In this document: piece after piece, positions 23,620 to 36,800 of the stretch
Numbering within the stretch: position 1 is the stretch's first letter
Layout of the letters: every line of letters begins with the position of its first letter
NCBI GenBank assembly: GCA_037447655.1
Contig: JBBHKE010001779.1
Span: 278,233-342,232 of the forward strand
Direction: 5' to 3'
DNA from: Zygnema cylindricum
Lineage: Eukaryota > Streptophyta > Zygnematophyceae > Zygnematales > Zygnemataceae
DNA: 64,000 nt
Notes under the pieces: generated by a model
Databases searched by the model: none
What the model was told of the DNA's origin: nothing
The model's input: the letters and a program-made list of their open reading frames with translations, nothing else
Translations under genes and position numbers: made by a program

Positions 23620-23896
23620 GCCAATATTTGATATGTATCAAATTACTCGATAACTGATATATCGAGAAGACAAATATCGTGAATTTTCTCCAATATATAA
23701 TTTTTTTTTTTCTGAATTATTTTACCAAGAGCCCACCCCCCCCCCCCCCGCGGAGACACCAACCTTTTATCAAATATATCGCGATGATTTATGTTTGTGT
23801 CGGTACGATATATCTAGGCCTCTAACTAATCGATATTCAATGTATCGAACATTGGGATCGTCGCGATATGATTTTACCCGATACCCAACACTAAGT
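23620..23896. repeat. Dispersed repeat ending CGATACCCAACACTA
   Basis: The right half (CGCGATGATTTATGTTTGTG to CCGATACCCAACACTA) closely matches 42630-42751, allowing for indels. A C run lies at about 23734-23748. TAGTGTTGGGTATC ends resemble hAT-type MITE termini. Confidence 0.5.
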
Positions 23897-26852
23897 GTCA
23901 CCAATAGCGCCAACTAACATGTTTATGTTTGCCATTGGACTCTCCTCGTTGGTTGAAGCAACCTGTGTTGCACTTTACTTTTTCATTTCAATGTTTCAGT
24001 TACACCATTTTCTCATTCACATTAACAGAGCCGGCTAGACCCGCGCTAAATTGTTAGCTGGTCGTGAGGTATAACATGTTTTGAGAATCAAAGAGTGCCC
24101 AGATATGTAGGAATTCTGTATGTTTTTGAACCTGCTGATGTAAATTCTTTCGCTGAAGTAAATATTGCTTATGCAAAAGGTGTTTCCCTTAACAAATGCA
24201 TGTAGACGTCACGATGATAGTGCATTGGTGCGTTCATATAGGAAAGAATCGCCAACGTTATGGTCTCCTGCATATCGTTTGATGTCACATCTAGTGAAAG
24301 ACTACAGCACCGTGAAGTGCATGGCTTAGAGGATCTTAGGGTTATGATCTTTAGTGTGGCATATTCTCAGGCTCATGTGTCTGTAGTAGTTTGTAGTGTT
24401 ACAACAGTTTGGTTTTTGTTGTACTTGCTTTCAAATTTTTTTTTTGGCTTTTAAACAACCTTTGTTGTGCTTTTAGTCATTTACTATGCTCGTTTTTTAA
24501 CTTTGTTGGTCATCAATTATTTTTAGTGACAAACATGTGTTGTACATTGATGGTCTTTCAATTGGTTTTTTGGAAATAAAAACTTCTTCTTTTTACTGGA
24601 AGCGCGATGATAGACAATAAAACGAAATTGAAAAACATAGCGCGGATGGAAGCAAACAACAAGGAAAACCGGCGAAAAAAACGAACTAACAAGCGAATTA
24701 GAGCAATCCAACAAACACCATTGAAAGGGACAACGGGAACAAAAAAATAATAGAATACTAAACTCAAATCTTGAACTTGAATAAAGTTGAAAAAACAACT
24801 AACAACAAATAGGATTGTCGTAACACATTGAGGGGGTTTCGAAACACGTTGATGATATATAAAAACAACAACAAATCGAGGGAGGATGAAGTTTGCACTC
24901 ATTGTAAAGTTAATGATAAATGTTGACGATAAAAATAAGTATGGACGCAATTAGGAAGCCTATTAAGGCCCCTCGTTTAAAAAAACAAAATACGTTGTTT
25001 TGGAACTACCCCGATTTAAAATGAATTAATGTTAGATAAAATTGTTTCCAATATCTATTACGGAAACTAATGTGCTTCAAATTTTATATGCATGTTGATA
25101 TTATAATGTGCAACGCGTTTCACAACACATCCACATGTTAAAAATGTAGTTTGACTACCGAGTTTTGCGATTAACGTGTTTTGAAGTCAATTGCCGCAAG
25201 GGGTTTCTTTCTTTAACGACAAACCACCAACACTCGTTTGTCCACCATACATGAACATAATTTCATAACAAGGCAACAATACATTTTACGACACATCTAC
25301 GTGTTGGACGAGTATTTTGTCGATTGTGTTTTGCAACTAAGACATTTACTAGTGTTTTAAAGTAATAGAAACCAACTTCTATTACTACTTATTAACACCA
25401 TTGTGTTTAACAATAAGCTCACGTAATTTTGCTAAGAAAAAAATTCCTTACTACAATGTATATGAAGGTTGTAAGCATCTTTGGATGGTTTTATTTCAAA
25501 GGCACCGTTGACTCACCAATATAATTTCCAACAGTTCTCCATATTACAAGAGTTTTTGGGTGATTCGCTTGTAAGATTTGTGAAACCCCCGACAATGGCC
25601 TCTAACCCTATGTCTTGCGAGATGGCCCCCGCCACTTGGGCTTAAAATGCCCTCTAACGTTAGTAAAGCTCTTTCCTCCATGTTTCCCCATATTTACGGA
25701 GGCTTGTCTTGATTGATCGCTCCCCCCTAAAGGCGTTTTATGGAATACCGATAAATTGAAATTTCATATGTGGGCCCTAATTTTGTGTCCCATAAGTGCT
25801 CCTTACATCGTTGGCCCCTCCTTATGGGCCAGCCCCTCACCCACCTTCATTTCTTTTGCCCTCGTCTTGAGGGCTGCACTCTCCTCTTCGAAAATAGAAA
25901 TCGTCGATAACCTGAGTAAGTGCCAAACCAACCACACCTGGATAGTTAGCCACATATTCGGGGTAGATCATGTTACAACTAACAAAGGTATTAAAAGATC
26001 TATGTCTCTTTCGACTCAAACCCTCTTTTGAGGGTGAATCGCCGTGCCTCTTTAGACTGACATTCTATTACGGTGGGGAATCGCCGTGGGTTTCCACATT
26101 GTCTTTATGCATGCTCTTGCAACCGGTATGCTCTCGCGACCCTTCATACTTTGGTTCCTGCTAGTCCTCATACCCGTGGGAGCCGACCCAAATATCCCTC
26201 TAAGGATTATGTTATAATATTGGAGCATTCGAGGGCGTGCGCGTCCAAGTCTTGAGAGAGTACGTCTTTGTACAATTACGGCCGCCCTCTCCGAAGCTCT
26301 TGATCCCCGACCTTGCCTCTCCCAACACCTTAATTATTGAAGGATTATTTCCCCCAAAATTTACAGTAGTCTCTAGTCTGTATCGCCGTAACCTCTAACA
26401 TTTATAATCTGATCCGGAACTCCATGTTACGGATCTTGTCCGATATCCTTTGGTTTATCCGATATCCCATGTCCAAATTCGAACCATAACCCCCCACTTT
26501 ATGCAGGGTCCATGTATTCCACACCACCTTGAGCACCTTTATGATCGGGATTGACATAATGAATTACATATTATAAGGCTTTTTCTATAAGTGTTTATCT
26601 ATATTGATAAGTCTTACATTTTGCAAATTTTTTTTCGTAACCATTATTATGAACTATAAAGAGGGGAAGGAAAGAGGAGATGGGAGGGGAGGGGAGGAGA
26701 GAGGGAGCGCAAAACAACGTAAACCAACAAAAATACGTTTGTTTAGTGCGGTGCTTTATTTATTCGTTGACCTACCGTACAGTGAAAAGTACAATGCATG
26801 TGCAACGGACGGATCAAAAAACTTGATCGCATAGGTTCGTCGTGCGACGCTA

Positions 26853-27348
26853 CATCGTGAATCGTAATTAGAGTTATATACGCTAATTCCGTTACCCCAA
26901 ATTTCGACTCTATCATCATAAATAGAGTACATTATTCGAAATTATTCTTTAGGTTATTTAAGGTATTTTTATGAATGAGCGTTAATAGCAGTAATACAGT
27001 GCCGTTTTAAATAGTGTGGCCTACGGTTGGTGTCTGACCGTGCAAAACTGTACTTTATTAAGTAAAAAAATATAACTAATGATTTAATACATGCCATTTT
27101 CATGTAATTGGGTTTTAACAAACAACGCAATGCAAACGTCATAATGACGTAAAACTGTACATTTTGTCAAATTCTGTTTGTGTACTTTATTTACAGTGGA
27201 TGTATTCAGCGCCCAAATTTACCCTAAAATTAGAGTTATTGATAAACTAGAGTAAAATTCATTTTTGAAAAAGTGATATCACACAAATTAGAGTTCATAA
27301 CTCTAACTATTTTTTTAACTTTTTTTACTCTAATTACAATTCGCGGTG
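26853..27348. mobile_element. MITE, CACCGTGAATCG family, about 496 bp
   Basis: Left end CATCGTGAATCGTAATTAG, right end inverted CACCGCGAATTGTAATTAG, TA on both sides. The ACCCCAAATTTCGAC block near 26905 is shared with the 20610 copy. Confidence 0.7.
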
Positions 27349-27818
27349 TACAGTAAGGGTATCGAACAAGCCCCCATACAAGTGTGGGACCTTCGGCACC
27401 TCGCGGCACCTCGCGCCGACATTCGGCACCTCTTGGGATCGGGGACGAGAAATAGGGTTTTGGGGTTTGGGTTGATTTTTTAATAAAAAAAAAACAAAAA
27501 CAGAAAAAATAAACCCTAAACGAGCGGTCGCGGACGTCTTCGGCACCCCGGAGGGCCAAAAAGTTGCAAGATTCAGTGCAGTACTGGACTGAATCTTGCA
27601 ACTTTTTGGCCCTCCGGGGTGCCGAAGACGTCCGCGACCGCTCGTTTAGGGTTTATTTTTTCTGTTTTTGTATTTTTTTTATTAAAAAAACAACCCAAAC
27701 CCCAAAACCCTATTTCTCGTACCCGATCCCAAGAGGTGCAGAATGTCGGCGCGAGGTGCCGCGAGGTGCCGAAGGTCCCACACTTGTATGGGGGCTTGTT
27801 CGATACCCTTGCTGTACA
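27347..27818. repeat. 472-bp near-perfect inverted repeat (hairpin)
   Basis: Arms 27347-27577 and 27588-27818 (231 bases each) flank a 10-base loop; only about five mismatches were seen. The arms hold GGCACCTCGC direct repeats and AAACCCTA-like blocks. The mirrored open frames on the two strands are a consequence of the palindrome, not genes. It sits exactly between the TA of one MITE end and the TA of another (27825-27826). Confidence 0.9.
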
Positions 27819-28294
27819 TTACAGTACACCGTGAATCGTTTTTAGCGTTTATAAATTATTAGTGTTAATAATTAATTATTGTTATCATAGCTAATTTGGG
27901 TTTGCTTTTTTTTTTTTTTTAAGTTTAATTGTAATTGATCCATAACGCTGATTTAGGTACACCGGATCTGCCGTAATTATATGCACAGTAAAATAGGTTC
28001 AGGTACAGAATCGGACAATTCGTACAATGTCGCGTCCTTTTGCTATAATTAATCCATAATTATAATTTGGGTTTCCGGGTTAATAATTAATACGCCGTTC
28101 ATACTTAGGGTGAAGTTCCATTAGACGAAAAGTGAGGTTGTTTACAGAAATTCGGACCTCTCTGTACTACGAAGTACCTCTTATTTTGTTTTTATCAGGA
28201 AAACAACATTACAGAATCTTGCCAATATTCTCCAAAAGTCTGGGAGTTAACATTGGCCGTTGGATGGGTTTTCGTGAAGCATTCGCTTCGAAAG

Positions 28295-28344
28295 TTTCTG
28301 TAATTGGTGATGTACCTCACGAGGTACATCACCAATTACAGAAA
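28295..28344. repeat. Perfect 24-base palindrome with 2-base spacer
   Basis: Left arm 28295-28318 and right arm 28321-28344 are exact complements around AC; the arm core is GGTGATGTACCTC. Confidence 0.95.
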
Positions 28345-28636
28345 AATTTGAGCCGCGACACGTTGGATAATGTACATACGTGTCAGGACTTCAACCAACG
28401 GAAATCAAAAAATTTCGCACACGATATACACATTAAAAAATGCAACAAAAAATATAAACGAAATCTCGTAACGCACTTTTGTCACGCTATTTTTGTAAGC
28501 GCCCATTCGTCACACTATTTCTGGCAGCGCTCATTCGTCACCCGTAAAAACAGGAACCCTAAAAAAATGAGGTGGTATCTGACAAGGCGTCTGCAAAGAG
28601 TACAAATGTTGTGTTGCACGATGACCTGGTACCCAC

Positions 28637-28905
28637 GTGCATGGTACGCAAATGAAGATTTTGGTCGGCGTGAAAATTATTGACGATTTGCAATATCCAA
28701 TCCATAGCTACGTGGCACCACTCTTTTGCTAACACGTGCATTACAGACTGCGCAATGGAACTTCTACCAGGTGCATGGTACGCAAATGAAGATTTTTGGT
28801 CGGCATGAAAGTTATTGACGATTTGCAATATCCAATCCATAGCTACGTGGCACCACTTTTTTGCTAACACGTGCATTACAGACTGCGCAATGGAACTTCG
28901 TTCAA
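28637..28905. repeat. 134-bp tandem duplication
   Basis: GTGCATGGTACGCAAATGAA recurs at 28637 and 28771, followed by near-identical sequence ending in GCGCAATGGAACTT in both units. Confidence 0.9.
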
Positions 28906-29498
28906 ATTGTCGCATTCTGTAATGTTGGCCGTACAGTTACAGAATGTCCTAATGGAACTTCACCGTTATACACTAAAATATGTACCAATAAAAATCCATA
29001 TATTTTAAGCGCAGTTCTGTATGCAACCGACATAAGTTAACTGCAATCTGCGAATGATTTTCCGTAATGAAGTACATTGTGTACGAACAAGCACCTTCCG
29101 TACACCACACTATTCAAGAATTATATACTACATAATCGTTATCGGTAATTTACAAGTAACCGTAATTAACATAAAGGAAAAATTAGATTTGTTAATTCTG
29201 TTTCACGTTTCGAGGTCAAAATTTGGGGGAGCCGATATAGAGTACATAAGGCTAATAAATGATTCACCGTGTACTTTACAGTACAGTACTGTACTGTACT
29301 CAACGGCGCAACGGGACGTCCTACGGTGAAATTGGAAGGTGGGCGAGGTGGCTACAGTACCGATAATAGATTGATGCAAGCACTTTAATGCGGTCTGCTG
29401 CAGAAGCCTACTATTTCGTACGAAACTCGGAAAGTTTAAAATATCTCACATGTCAAAACACAAACCCTAAAATAGGAAACACTTGCAAAGCAGAGTGG

Positions 29499-32400
29499 AT
29501 GGCTACGGCAAGTGCTTTTTCTCTGCAGTCAGCTTGTGGCACGTGTGGAGGCGGAGGAGACCTCTATGCCTCCCAATGTTCTCATCTTACACTCTGTATG
29601 GCTTGTGGTAAAACTATGGCCGAAAAAGCTGATCCATGTAAACAGTGTGGAGTTCCGTTGACTCGTTTAATAAAGGTCAGTTTCTCTTGTTTTTTTATAG
29701 CCTGCATTTGTAAAATGTGATTAAAACATATGTTTTGAGTCTTAAAACTAATTTGGTGATGAATGATGTGACAACAATAGAAAGAAGGAGAGAGGGAGTA
29801 ATATATCCCATTTTTTCAGTTTTTACTTAGTAGTTCATTGGTTTTAGAGTCTAGATTAAACGGACTATGTTATATATGGATTATTCGGTTTTTTTATTAT
29901 TATCATTGCTATAATTGAGGATCCTGCGAATTTGACACAACGGTCATTAAATGTTAATTGCTACTTATTTTGGTGACTTTTATGTTCACACGTTTTAGTG
30001 TGGATCATGAATTACTTGAAATCTAGGGAATTAGTGAATTGATGTCTCAGCATCTCACCTTTCACTCTAATTAGTGTGAGACAACGGATTAATTCTAAGT
30101 GACAATAACCCAAAAGTCTACACGCAAATTGGTATGGCAACATTATTGCAAGAAAATAAGTTTTTATGTGGTCTTCAGGTTTCTAAACATGCCTTTATTT
30201 TGTGGACACGAGTTGGTGTTGACCAAAAAAATTTCCCATCCAAGCAATTAGTGATTTTTCTGCATTCATTTTGGCAAACGATTACGGCTTTGTGGTTGAA
30301 CAATAAAAACAATTATGGAGGCGATTCTCTCCATACGGTTTCAAAATTATCATTCCATACTGATTTCAGTTTATCTTTACAAAAGGTCTTAACGTGGACA
30401 TATGTTGTCGATGATTTGTTTTGGTGGTGAAAAATGCTTGAAACCACGCTGTATAAGGATCGTTAATGGACATAGTACAGACTTACAATTGTAATGAGTT
30501 AGTGTAATAGGTTCACATGTGCTTTAGGTTGTCCATGGGTTATGGCATACATCTAGGATTAAAACAGCTTATGCTCCGTGAGAATTTCCCTAGTAGTCAT
30601 TAGTGTTATTAAATCGGAAATCTTTTAGTATTTGAAAAGATGTTTATAATTATTGAAATTATTTTACGAAATTCATTGTTATCGACTTGGGTGCTATGCA
30701 TTTGAAACAAGGATAGATTTGGAATTTAGAACTTCTTTACTTTAATTTCAAATCATATGCCAGTTATGTCGATTGACTTTCAGAAGCTCCAAACTCCTTT
30801 CCCTAAAACTTTGACCTATAATCAATTTGGAGAACAATACATTGTGTACATGCAATAAAAGAGCCTCAATTTTGTTGCTGGGAGTTTTGTTCTTGGCTAC
30901 CCTTTTGACCAATGAATGCATAAGCCCCGGAGGTATCGTCATTAATAGTTTTATTGTTAATCACTAGCCTGAAGTACTATAATGTAAGTTGTCACCTTAA
31001 AAAATAATCTTTGAATGAGGGTGTGTGGTTTGGGCCTTAACATTATTGTCGTTGACATAGAGGAAAATGTATCAAATGGAAAATTTCATGCGCATATCTT
31101 TTGCTATATATTGGATATTACGGTTATATTATGGTGATACCCCCTGATTATTGTGGTATAAGGTATTTTAAAAACATATCGCATCACGATCTGTCAATGG
31201 ATAATTTATTGCGATATGCTTTTCATCACTCTTAAAGTTAATTAGACTAATTCTTTCTTGATTTTTTTGACTGAACACAAAAACTTTGCATTAACACCAG
31301 GAATTATTTTTATTCTAGTAGTGATGAAAAATATATCTTAAAAGCTCTCCATTGTAAATTGTGTGGCGTCAGCTGCGAACCGTAAAACCATTTCATCCGT
31401 CTTCTGTTTTTAAAAAACGCCTTGTCATTATTTTCGCTTAGTGTGACAGTTGTTTACAGACCTTTTCCCTGTTTGTAATCTCACTATTCAGTTGTCATTT
31501 AGTGTGACAGCCGGTCACACATCTTTTCCGTGGTTTTCAGCTATGTCTATGATCTAGTGGATTTTGAGCACAATGTGCAAACATGCCTGGAAGAGAATCT
31601 GAACCATATTTTTTTTTTTTTTTTTGTTGGGAACATCACATGTGAAAGTAATGTCAATTTGCATCATGATCCACACAATTTTGGCAACACAATCCACAAT
31701 AATTCCCATGAGAGGTAACAGTTTTCCACATGTTCAATACTATGGATATCAGGAATACGATCTCAATTTTATGTGAACTTATTGCGGTAAACATCCTAGC
31801 TTGTATTGGTTTTTCCCCTTTGTTTTTAACAAAGATTTTTGCTAAAATAGTCTTTTTTATAAGTTATCGATAATTTTAGTCCTTTCGACATCTTTGCTAA
31901 TAGAGTCTTTTCTATAGGTTATCGATAATCTTAGTCTTTTCAATGTCTTTTTTAATAGAATCTTTTCTATAAGTTATCGATAATCTTAGTCCTTTCAATA
32001 TCTTTGTTAATATCTTTCAGGTGGGGTTTTGTTTTTTGCAGGAGTTTCCGGTTCGTGTAAATCAGTCGAACAAAAATTATTATGTGGGAAAATTTCTTCA
32101 AGGAATGCCTGTTTTTGGTGGAAAAAAAACGTCCGGAACAACCTGGACTATGCATAAAGAGAATGCCCAAAACCGAACCCTTTCCGATGCTGCCCGGGTA
32201 AGTTAACCGAAGAAAAAAGTCCTCAAAAAGACCCGTTTAATAACATAGAGATGGTGCGATTGTTCTAAACATTTTTCCGTTTTCTTTCTCGGCGTTGAAC
32301 TTTTACATGCGAAGAAGAAACTCTCTGATGATTAGATGATAATAATAAATGCCCACTCTTAAATGAATTGCCACTTCTAAAGGAACTCCCACTGCTAAAC

Positions 32401-33796
32401 TTAACAGATTGATTAGAAACTATTTGTTTTACTATTATGTTCTTTGACTTTTACAGGAACGATTGAAAAATAAACCGTGGATATTGGAGGATGACATCGG
32501 GCAATCTTCCTTTCAAGGACATTTAGAAGGAGGCCAAACCGCGGCTTTCTACTATTTAGCCATGCAAGGGAAAGATTTTGTAGCCTATCCCACTACTGCC
32601 TGGTGAGAAAAAGAGTACAAATGCTGGTTTTTTTTTTTTTTTTGTCTTTTTTTTTTGTGTTTTACGACAGTTTCGAGAGTCTTTGTAGCTTATCCCACTA
32701 CTGCCTGGTGAGAAAAAAGGTACAAATGCTGGTTTTATTTTTTTTATTTTTTGTTTCTTTTGTTATTCGAGAGTTTCGAGTCTTCTTAGTTCACTTGTTC
32801 AGTTCAGTTCAGTTCAGTCCGGTTCAGTTCTGTTTGATCCAGTCAACCACAGTTTCGTTTCATTTTGTTTTGCTTTGTTATGTTAATTTCAGTTAGATTT
32901 CAGTTTAATTGTACTCAGTTCAGTTTCTGTTCAGTTACATTTCAGTTTACTTCCATTCCAGCTCCAGTTCCAGTTTCGGTTTCAGTTTCAATCCCAATTT
33001 CAGTTCCAGCTCCAGTTCCAGTTTCGGTTTCAGTTTCAATCCCAATTTCAGTTCCAGTTCCAGTTCCAGTTTCAGTTTAAGGAAGAGAAGGCAAAAACAG
33101 AAGAAAAACTTATTTTCCTTGCGTTGATTTTACGCTCGAAAATTATAAATTTCAGAGGAGATTTTTTTTTCACCCCTTTTTTTTTAACCCTTTTTTAGTA
33201 ACCCTTTTTTTTTGCAAATGGAGAATAATTCAGGTACAATTTCACAAAGCAGTTGCAATATAAAACTATGTCGTTGGAGGAAGCTGAGGATATCATGAAT
33301 CATCGAAGAAAAAAAGCCGATGTCTACAAAAAATGGCTTATGAAAGGAGCCGGAGAGGGAGGAGAGGGAGGGAGTGGAGGAGACGGTTGGGGAGGAGGCC
33401 GAGGAGGTGGTAGGAAAGTGAAAAGCGAGAATGATGACGAATTTGCGTTGGATTTATCTGACAGAGAAGACGAAGGAGACGAGGATCAGGACAGGAAGTA
33501 TAAATCGGGGAAAGGAAAAGGAGAAAAGGGAGAGGGAGATGACGATGAGGAAACGGCTCCGAAGGAAGAAGTGGAATTGGATGATGATGAAGTAGACAAA
33601 GGTGCGTGTTTTTGTTTTGATTATGTATTTTGATACAGTTCTCTTTCTCCCTCTCTCACTCTCTCTCTCCCTCTCTGTCTCTCTCTCCCTCTCTGTCTCT
33701 CTCTCTCTCCTCATCTCTCTTTCTCGCCCTCTCTCCCTCTCTCTGGTTCTCTCCCTGTTTCTTTCCGTCTCTCTCTCTCGCTCACCCTCACCCTCT

Positions 33797-33855
<59 letters not shown>

Positions 33856-36800
33856 ACTCCATCTCAATCTCGCTTGCGCGCGCTCTCTCTCTCCATCTCT
33901 TTCTTGTTCCCTCTCTCTCTCTCTCTCAAGGTGAATTTGCTATTGGTATATGTGATTTTGATTTTTTAGCCGTGAGTCAAAGCTGTGAATTTATCTGAAC
34001 TGAGAGGGGAAGGGAGGGGGAGAGGGAGAGGGAGAGGGAGAGGGTGAGGGAGAGGGATATGGGGAGAGGGGGAGGGGGAGGGGGAGGGAGGGTGGGGTGG
34101 AAGAGGAAGAAGCTCAGTTCCGAAGACTGAAAACTTAGAAATCCTAAAACCTAAAAACCGAAAACTGACACGTGAATTCATCGTGGTTCTATCCTTAAAC
34201 TAGATTTTAAACTGAGATTTTTTGTTCAACAGATGTTTTTTTTTACTGAGGTTCTAGGTTTAATGGAGCTTTTAAAAGAGGCTCTTTCTAATTGAGGTTC
34301 TTTAAACGGAGGTTTTTTCCTCAGAGGTTTTTTTAAACTGAGGCCTTCTTCACCGAGGTTTTCTTAACTGAGGCTCTTTCCACTCAGACCCTTTTAACCG
34401 AGGTTATTTTAACTTGAGGTCTTTAACGGAGTCATTAATGGAGGTTCTATGGTGTGACAGGGGACGACTGGGAGCACGAGGAAACCTTCACGGACGATGA
34501 CGAGGCGGTGGGGATAGAGAATGAGGAGAGAGAGGACGAGGAGGCGGCAAAGGCTCCCCCTCCAAAAGCAATTAAAGATGTATGTTAAAGGGAGAGGGAG
34601 AGGGAGAAGGAGAGGGAGAAGGAGAGGGAGAGGGAGAGGGTGAGGGAGAGGGAGAGGAGAGAGATATGCGTAAATTATGGTGAAAATTAAAAATACAAAT
34701 ACACTTTTGAAGCCTTTTGGACGAATTACTTCTTCTGTTGTCATCTTTTTTTTTGTTTGCCATTTTTAGGAGGAAGAGAGAGAGAAATGGACAGGGGAAG
34801 GAGGAGGGTTTTTACTTTTTTAACGATGTTCTCCTTCTTTTTTCATCCTTTTTTTTCGTGTGTGATATTTCCTCTTTAGGAGGAGGAGGAGGAAGAGGGA
34901 GAGGAAGGGACAGAGGAGGGAGGAGGACTCAGCTCGTCAGGAAAAGAGCTTAAGAAGTTGCTTGTGAGGGAAGGAAGGGAGGAGGAGGAAGAGGAGGAGG
35001 AGGAGGAAGAAGACGAAAATGATGTCGATAATGACGAAGAGGTAAGCCGTGAAAAAAAGGAAATAATCAAAAGAAAGAAAAAAGGGAAGGTATGTATACT
35101 ACAAGGAGGGTATCTATCCTACACATTTCACCATTATTAGTGTGGATTTTGTTACTAAGTTTATAATCATTCTAATGTTGGTAATCTCAGAAAATTTGGT
35201 ACAATATGTTTTCTCAGATTTCTGCACTAATTCATGTTTTTTTTTCAACTTTGAAATAGTTTATTAGAAAATTAATAGGTAGGTTTCGACTCTATTTTGA
35301 TAATTTTCTCCAATACCTTTTATTCCATACTAAATAATTCATGTTTTCTCAATATTGGGTAGTTCTTAATATTAAAAAACCCTAAAAAAACATTAAATAG
35401 GTAAATTTCCAATAATTCCGGATAATTTTTTCCTACATTTTTTATTCCACACTAATTCATGCTTGTTATTTCAACACTAAATAGTTTTTTAAATTAGGTG
35501 AAGTTTCGACTATATTTAGATGAATTTCTTTGACGTTCTGTATTCCACTCTTATTAATTCATGTTTTCTATTAACATTGAACTAGTTTCTTAAACATTTA
35601 AAATTGGTTTTTACACATCTGACTCTAAAATAAGTAGTTTCCAAATCAAAACCGATTATTTCTCTGATGTTTTTTTTTTTCCAACACATATTCGTGTATT
35701 TTTAACGTTATGTAGTCTCTTATATATCAAATTGGTAGATATTTAGATAACATTTTCAAACATTCTAAATTTTAACATTATTATTATTTTTTCTTTTTGG
35801 AATATTGAAAATATATGATTTAATTAGATTTATGCCACAGTAATTTATGTTTGTTTTTCAGCGATAATTAGTTTCATAAATGTCAAATAGGTAGGTCTCA
35901 ACTATTTGTCTAGGTAACATTTTTTTCTTTTTTTCTAACGCAAGGCACTATTTTTTGCAATACGACAAGATTGTACCGCTAAAAATGTACGGACAAAATT
36001 GTACTTCTTTCAGGAAGGATTTATGCCAGATTTTGAATCGACCCTTGGACATTATTTTTGCCTTTGGACATTATTTTTGCCTTTTTCCCACTTTTCCTTT
36101 AATATTTTTTGGTATATTCTCTCTCTCTCTCTCTCTCTCCCTCCCTCCCCTCCCTCCCCTCCCTTCCCTCCCTTCCCTCCCTCCCCTCCCTCCCTCCCTC
36201 CCCTCCCTCCCTCCCTCCCTCCCCTCCCCTCCCTCCCTCCCTCCCTCCCCTCCCTCCCTCCCTCCCTCCCTCCCTCCCCTCGCCTCCCTCCCTCCCTCCC
36301 TCCCTCCCTCCCTCCCTCCCTCCCCCCTCCCTCCCTCCCCTTCCCTCCCCCTCCCTCCCTCACCTACCTACCTACCTACCTACCTACCTACCTACCCTAC
36401 CTACTTATATATATAGAATATATATGCATATAAGTATGTCATTTGGGTTTCGAGTGGACTTATGGACAATTTTTTTTTCTTCTTTTTTGTTTTTTTTCCT
36501 TTTTCCTTTTTTTCTCATATATGTATATTATAGAGAGAGAGAGAGAAAGAGTGAAAGTGGGAGGGAGGGAGGGAGGGTATATGCCTAGTATGTTTTTGAA
36601 GCTTACTAAAGGTGTTTTTTTTGTTTTTTTTTTGTTTTGGTTTTGAGGATTAACAGCCGGACCTCGATTTCTTTTCACCAATTCTTGGACCCCAAAAATT
36701 AAAGGAGGGTAAAGGAGGAGCCCGGGGGGAGGGGGAGGGGGGAGGGGGGAGGGAGGAGGGGGGGGGGGGGGGGGGGGGGGGGGAGGGGGAGCGAAGGCGG

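Larger units (their letters stand above)
28109..28964. mobile_element. Non-autonomous element with GGTGAAGTTCCATTAG termini
   Basis: 856 bp bounded by a perfect 16-base inverted repeat (28109-28124 and 28949-28964). Inside are a perfect 24-base palindrome and a 134-bp tandem duplication whose units also contain AATGGAACTT. No transposase frame and no clear target duplication. A similar terminus, CTAATGGAAGTTCACC, stands at 22318-22333. Confidence 0.6.
19281..29498. other. 10-kb divergent intergenic region rich in small inverted-repeat elements
   Basis: Lies between the 5' ends of the F-box/kelch (-) and TFIIF alpha (+) genes and should hold both promoters. No coding exon is supported. Identified contents are short terminal-inverted-repeat elements, a 472-bp hairpin, a TATCG-rich dispersed repeat and a 134-bp tandem duplication, listed separately. 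The rest (for example 22100-23600, 24000-26800) shows nothing I can name beyond a short purine tract near 26660. Confidence 0.55.

Noticed and set aside
24523-24950. Minus-strand hydrophobic open frames
   Set aside because: Phe/Leu-rich translation of an AT-rich region; no family motif and no splice support.
27236-27845. Matching open frames starting MQDSVQY on both strands
   Set aside because: They mirror each other because of the hairpin; no domain, no supporting structure.
28132-28683. 183-codon open frame
   Set aside because: It lies within a non-autonomous inverted-repeat element and crosses its palindrome; the composition shows no recognisable protein feature.
34727-34800. Decoy acceptor copy before TFIIF alpha exon 6
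   Set aside because: CATTTTTAG|GAGGAAGAG resembles the true CCTCTTTAG|GAGGAGG about 110 bases later, but both are low-complexity, so duplication cannot be claimed firmly.
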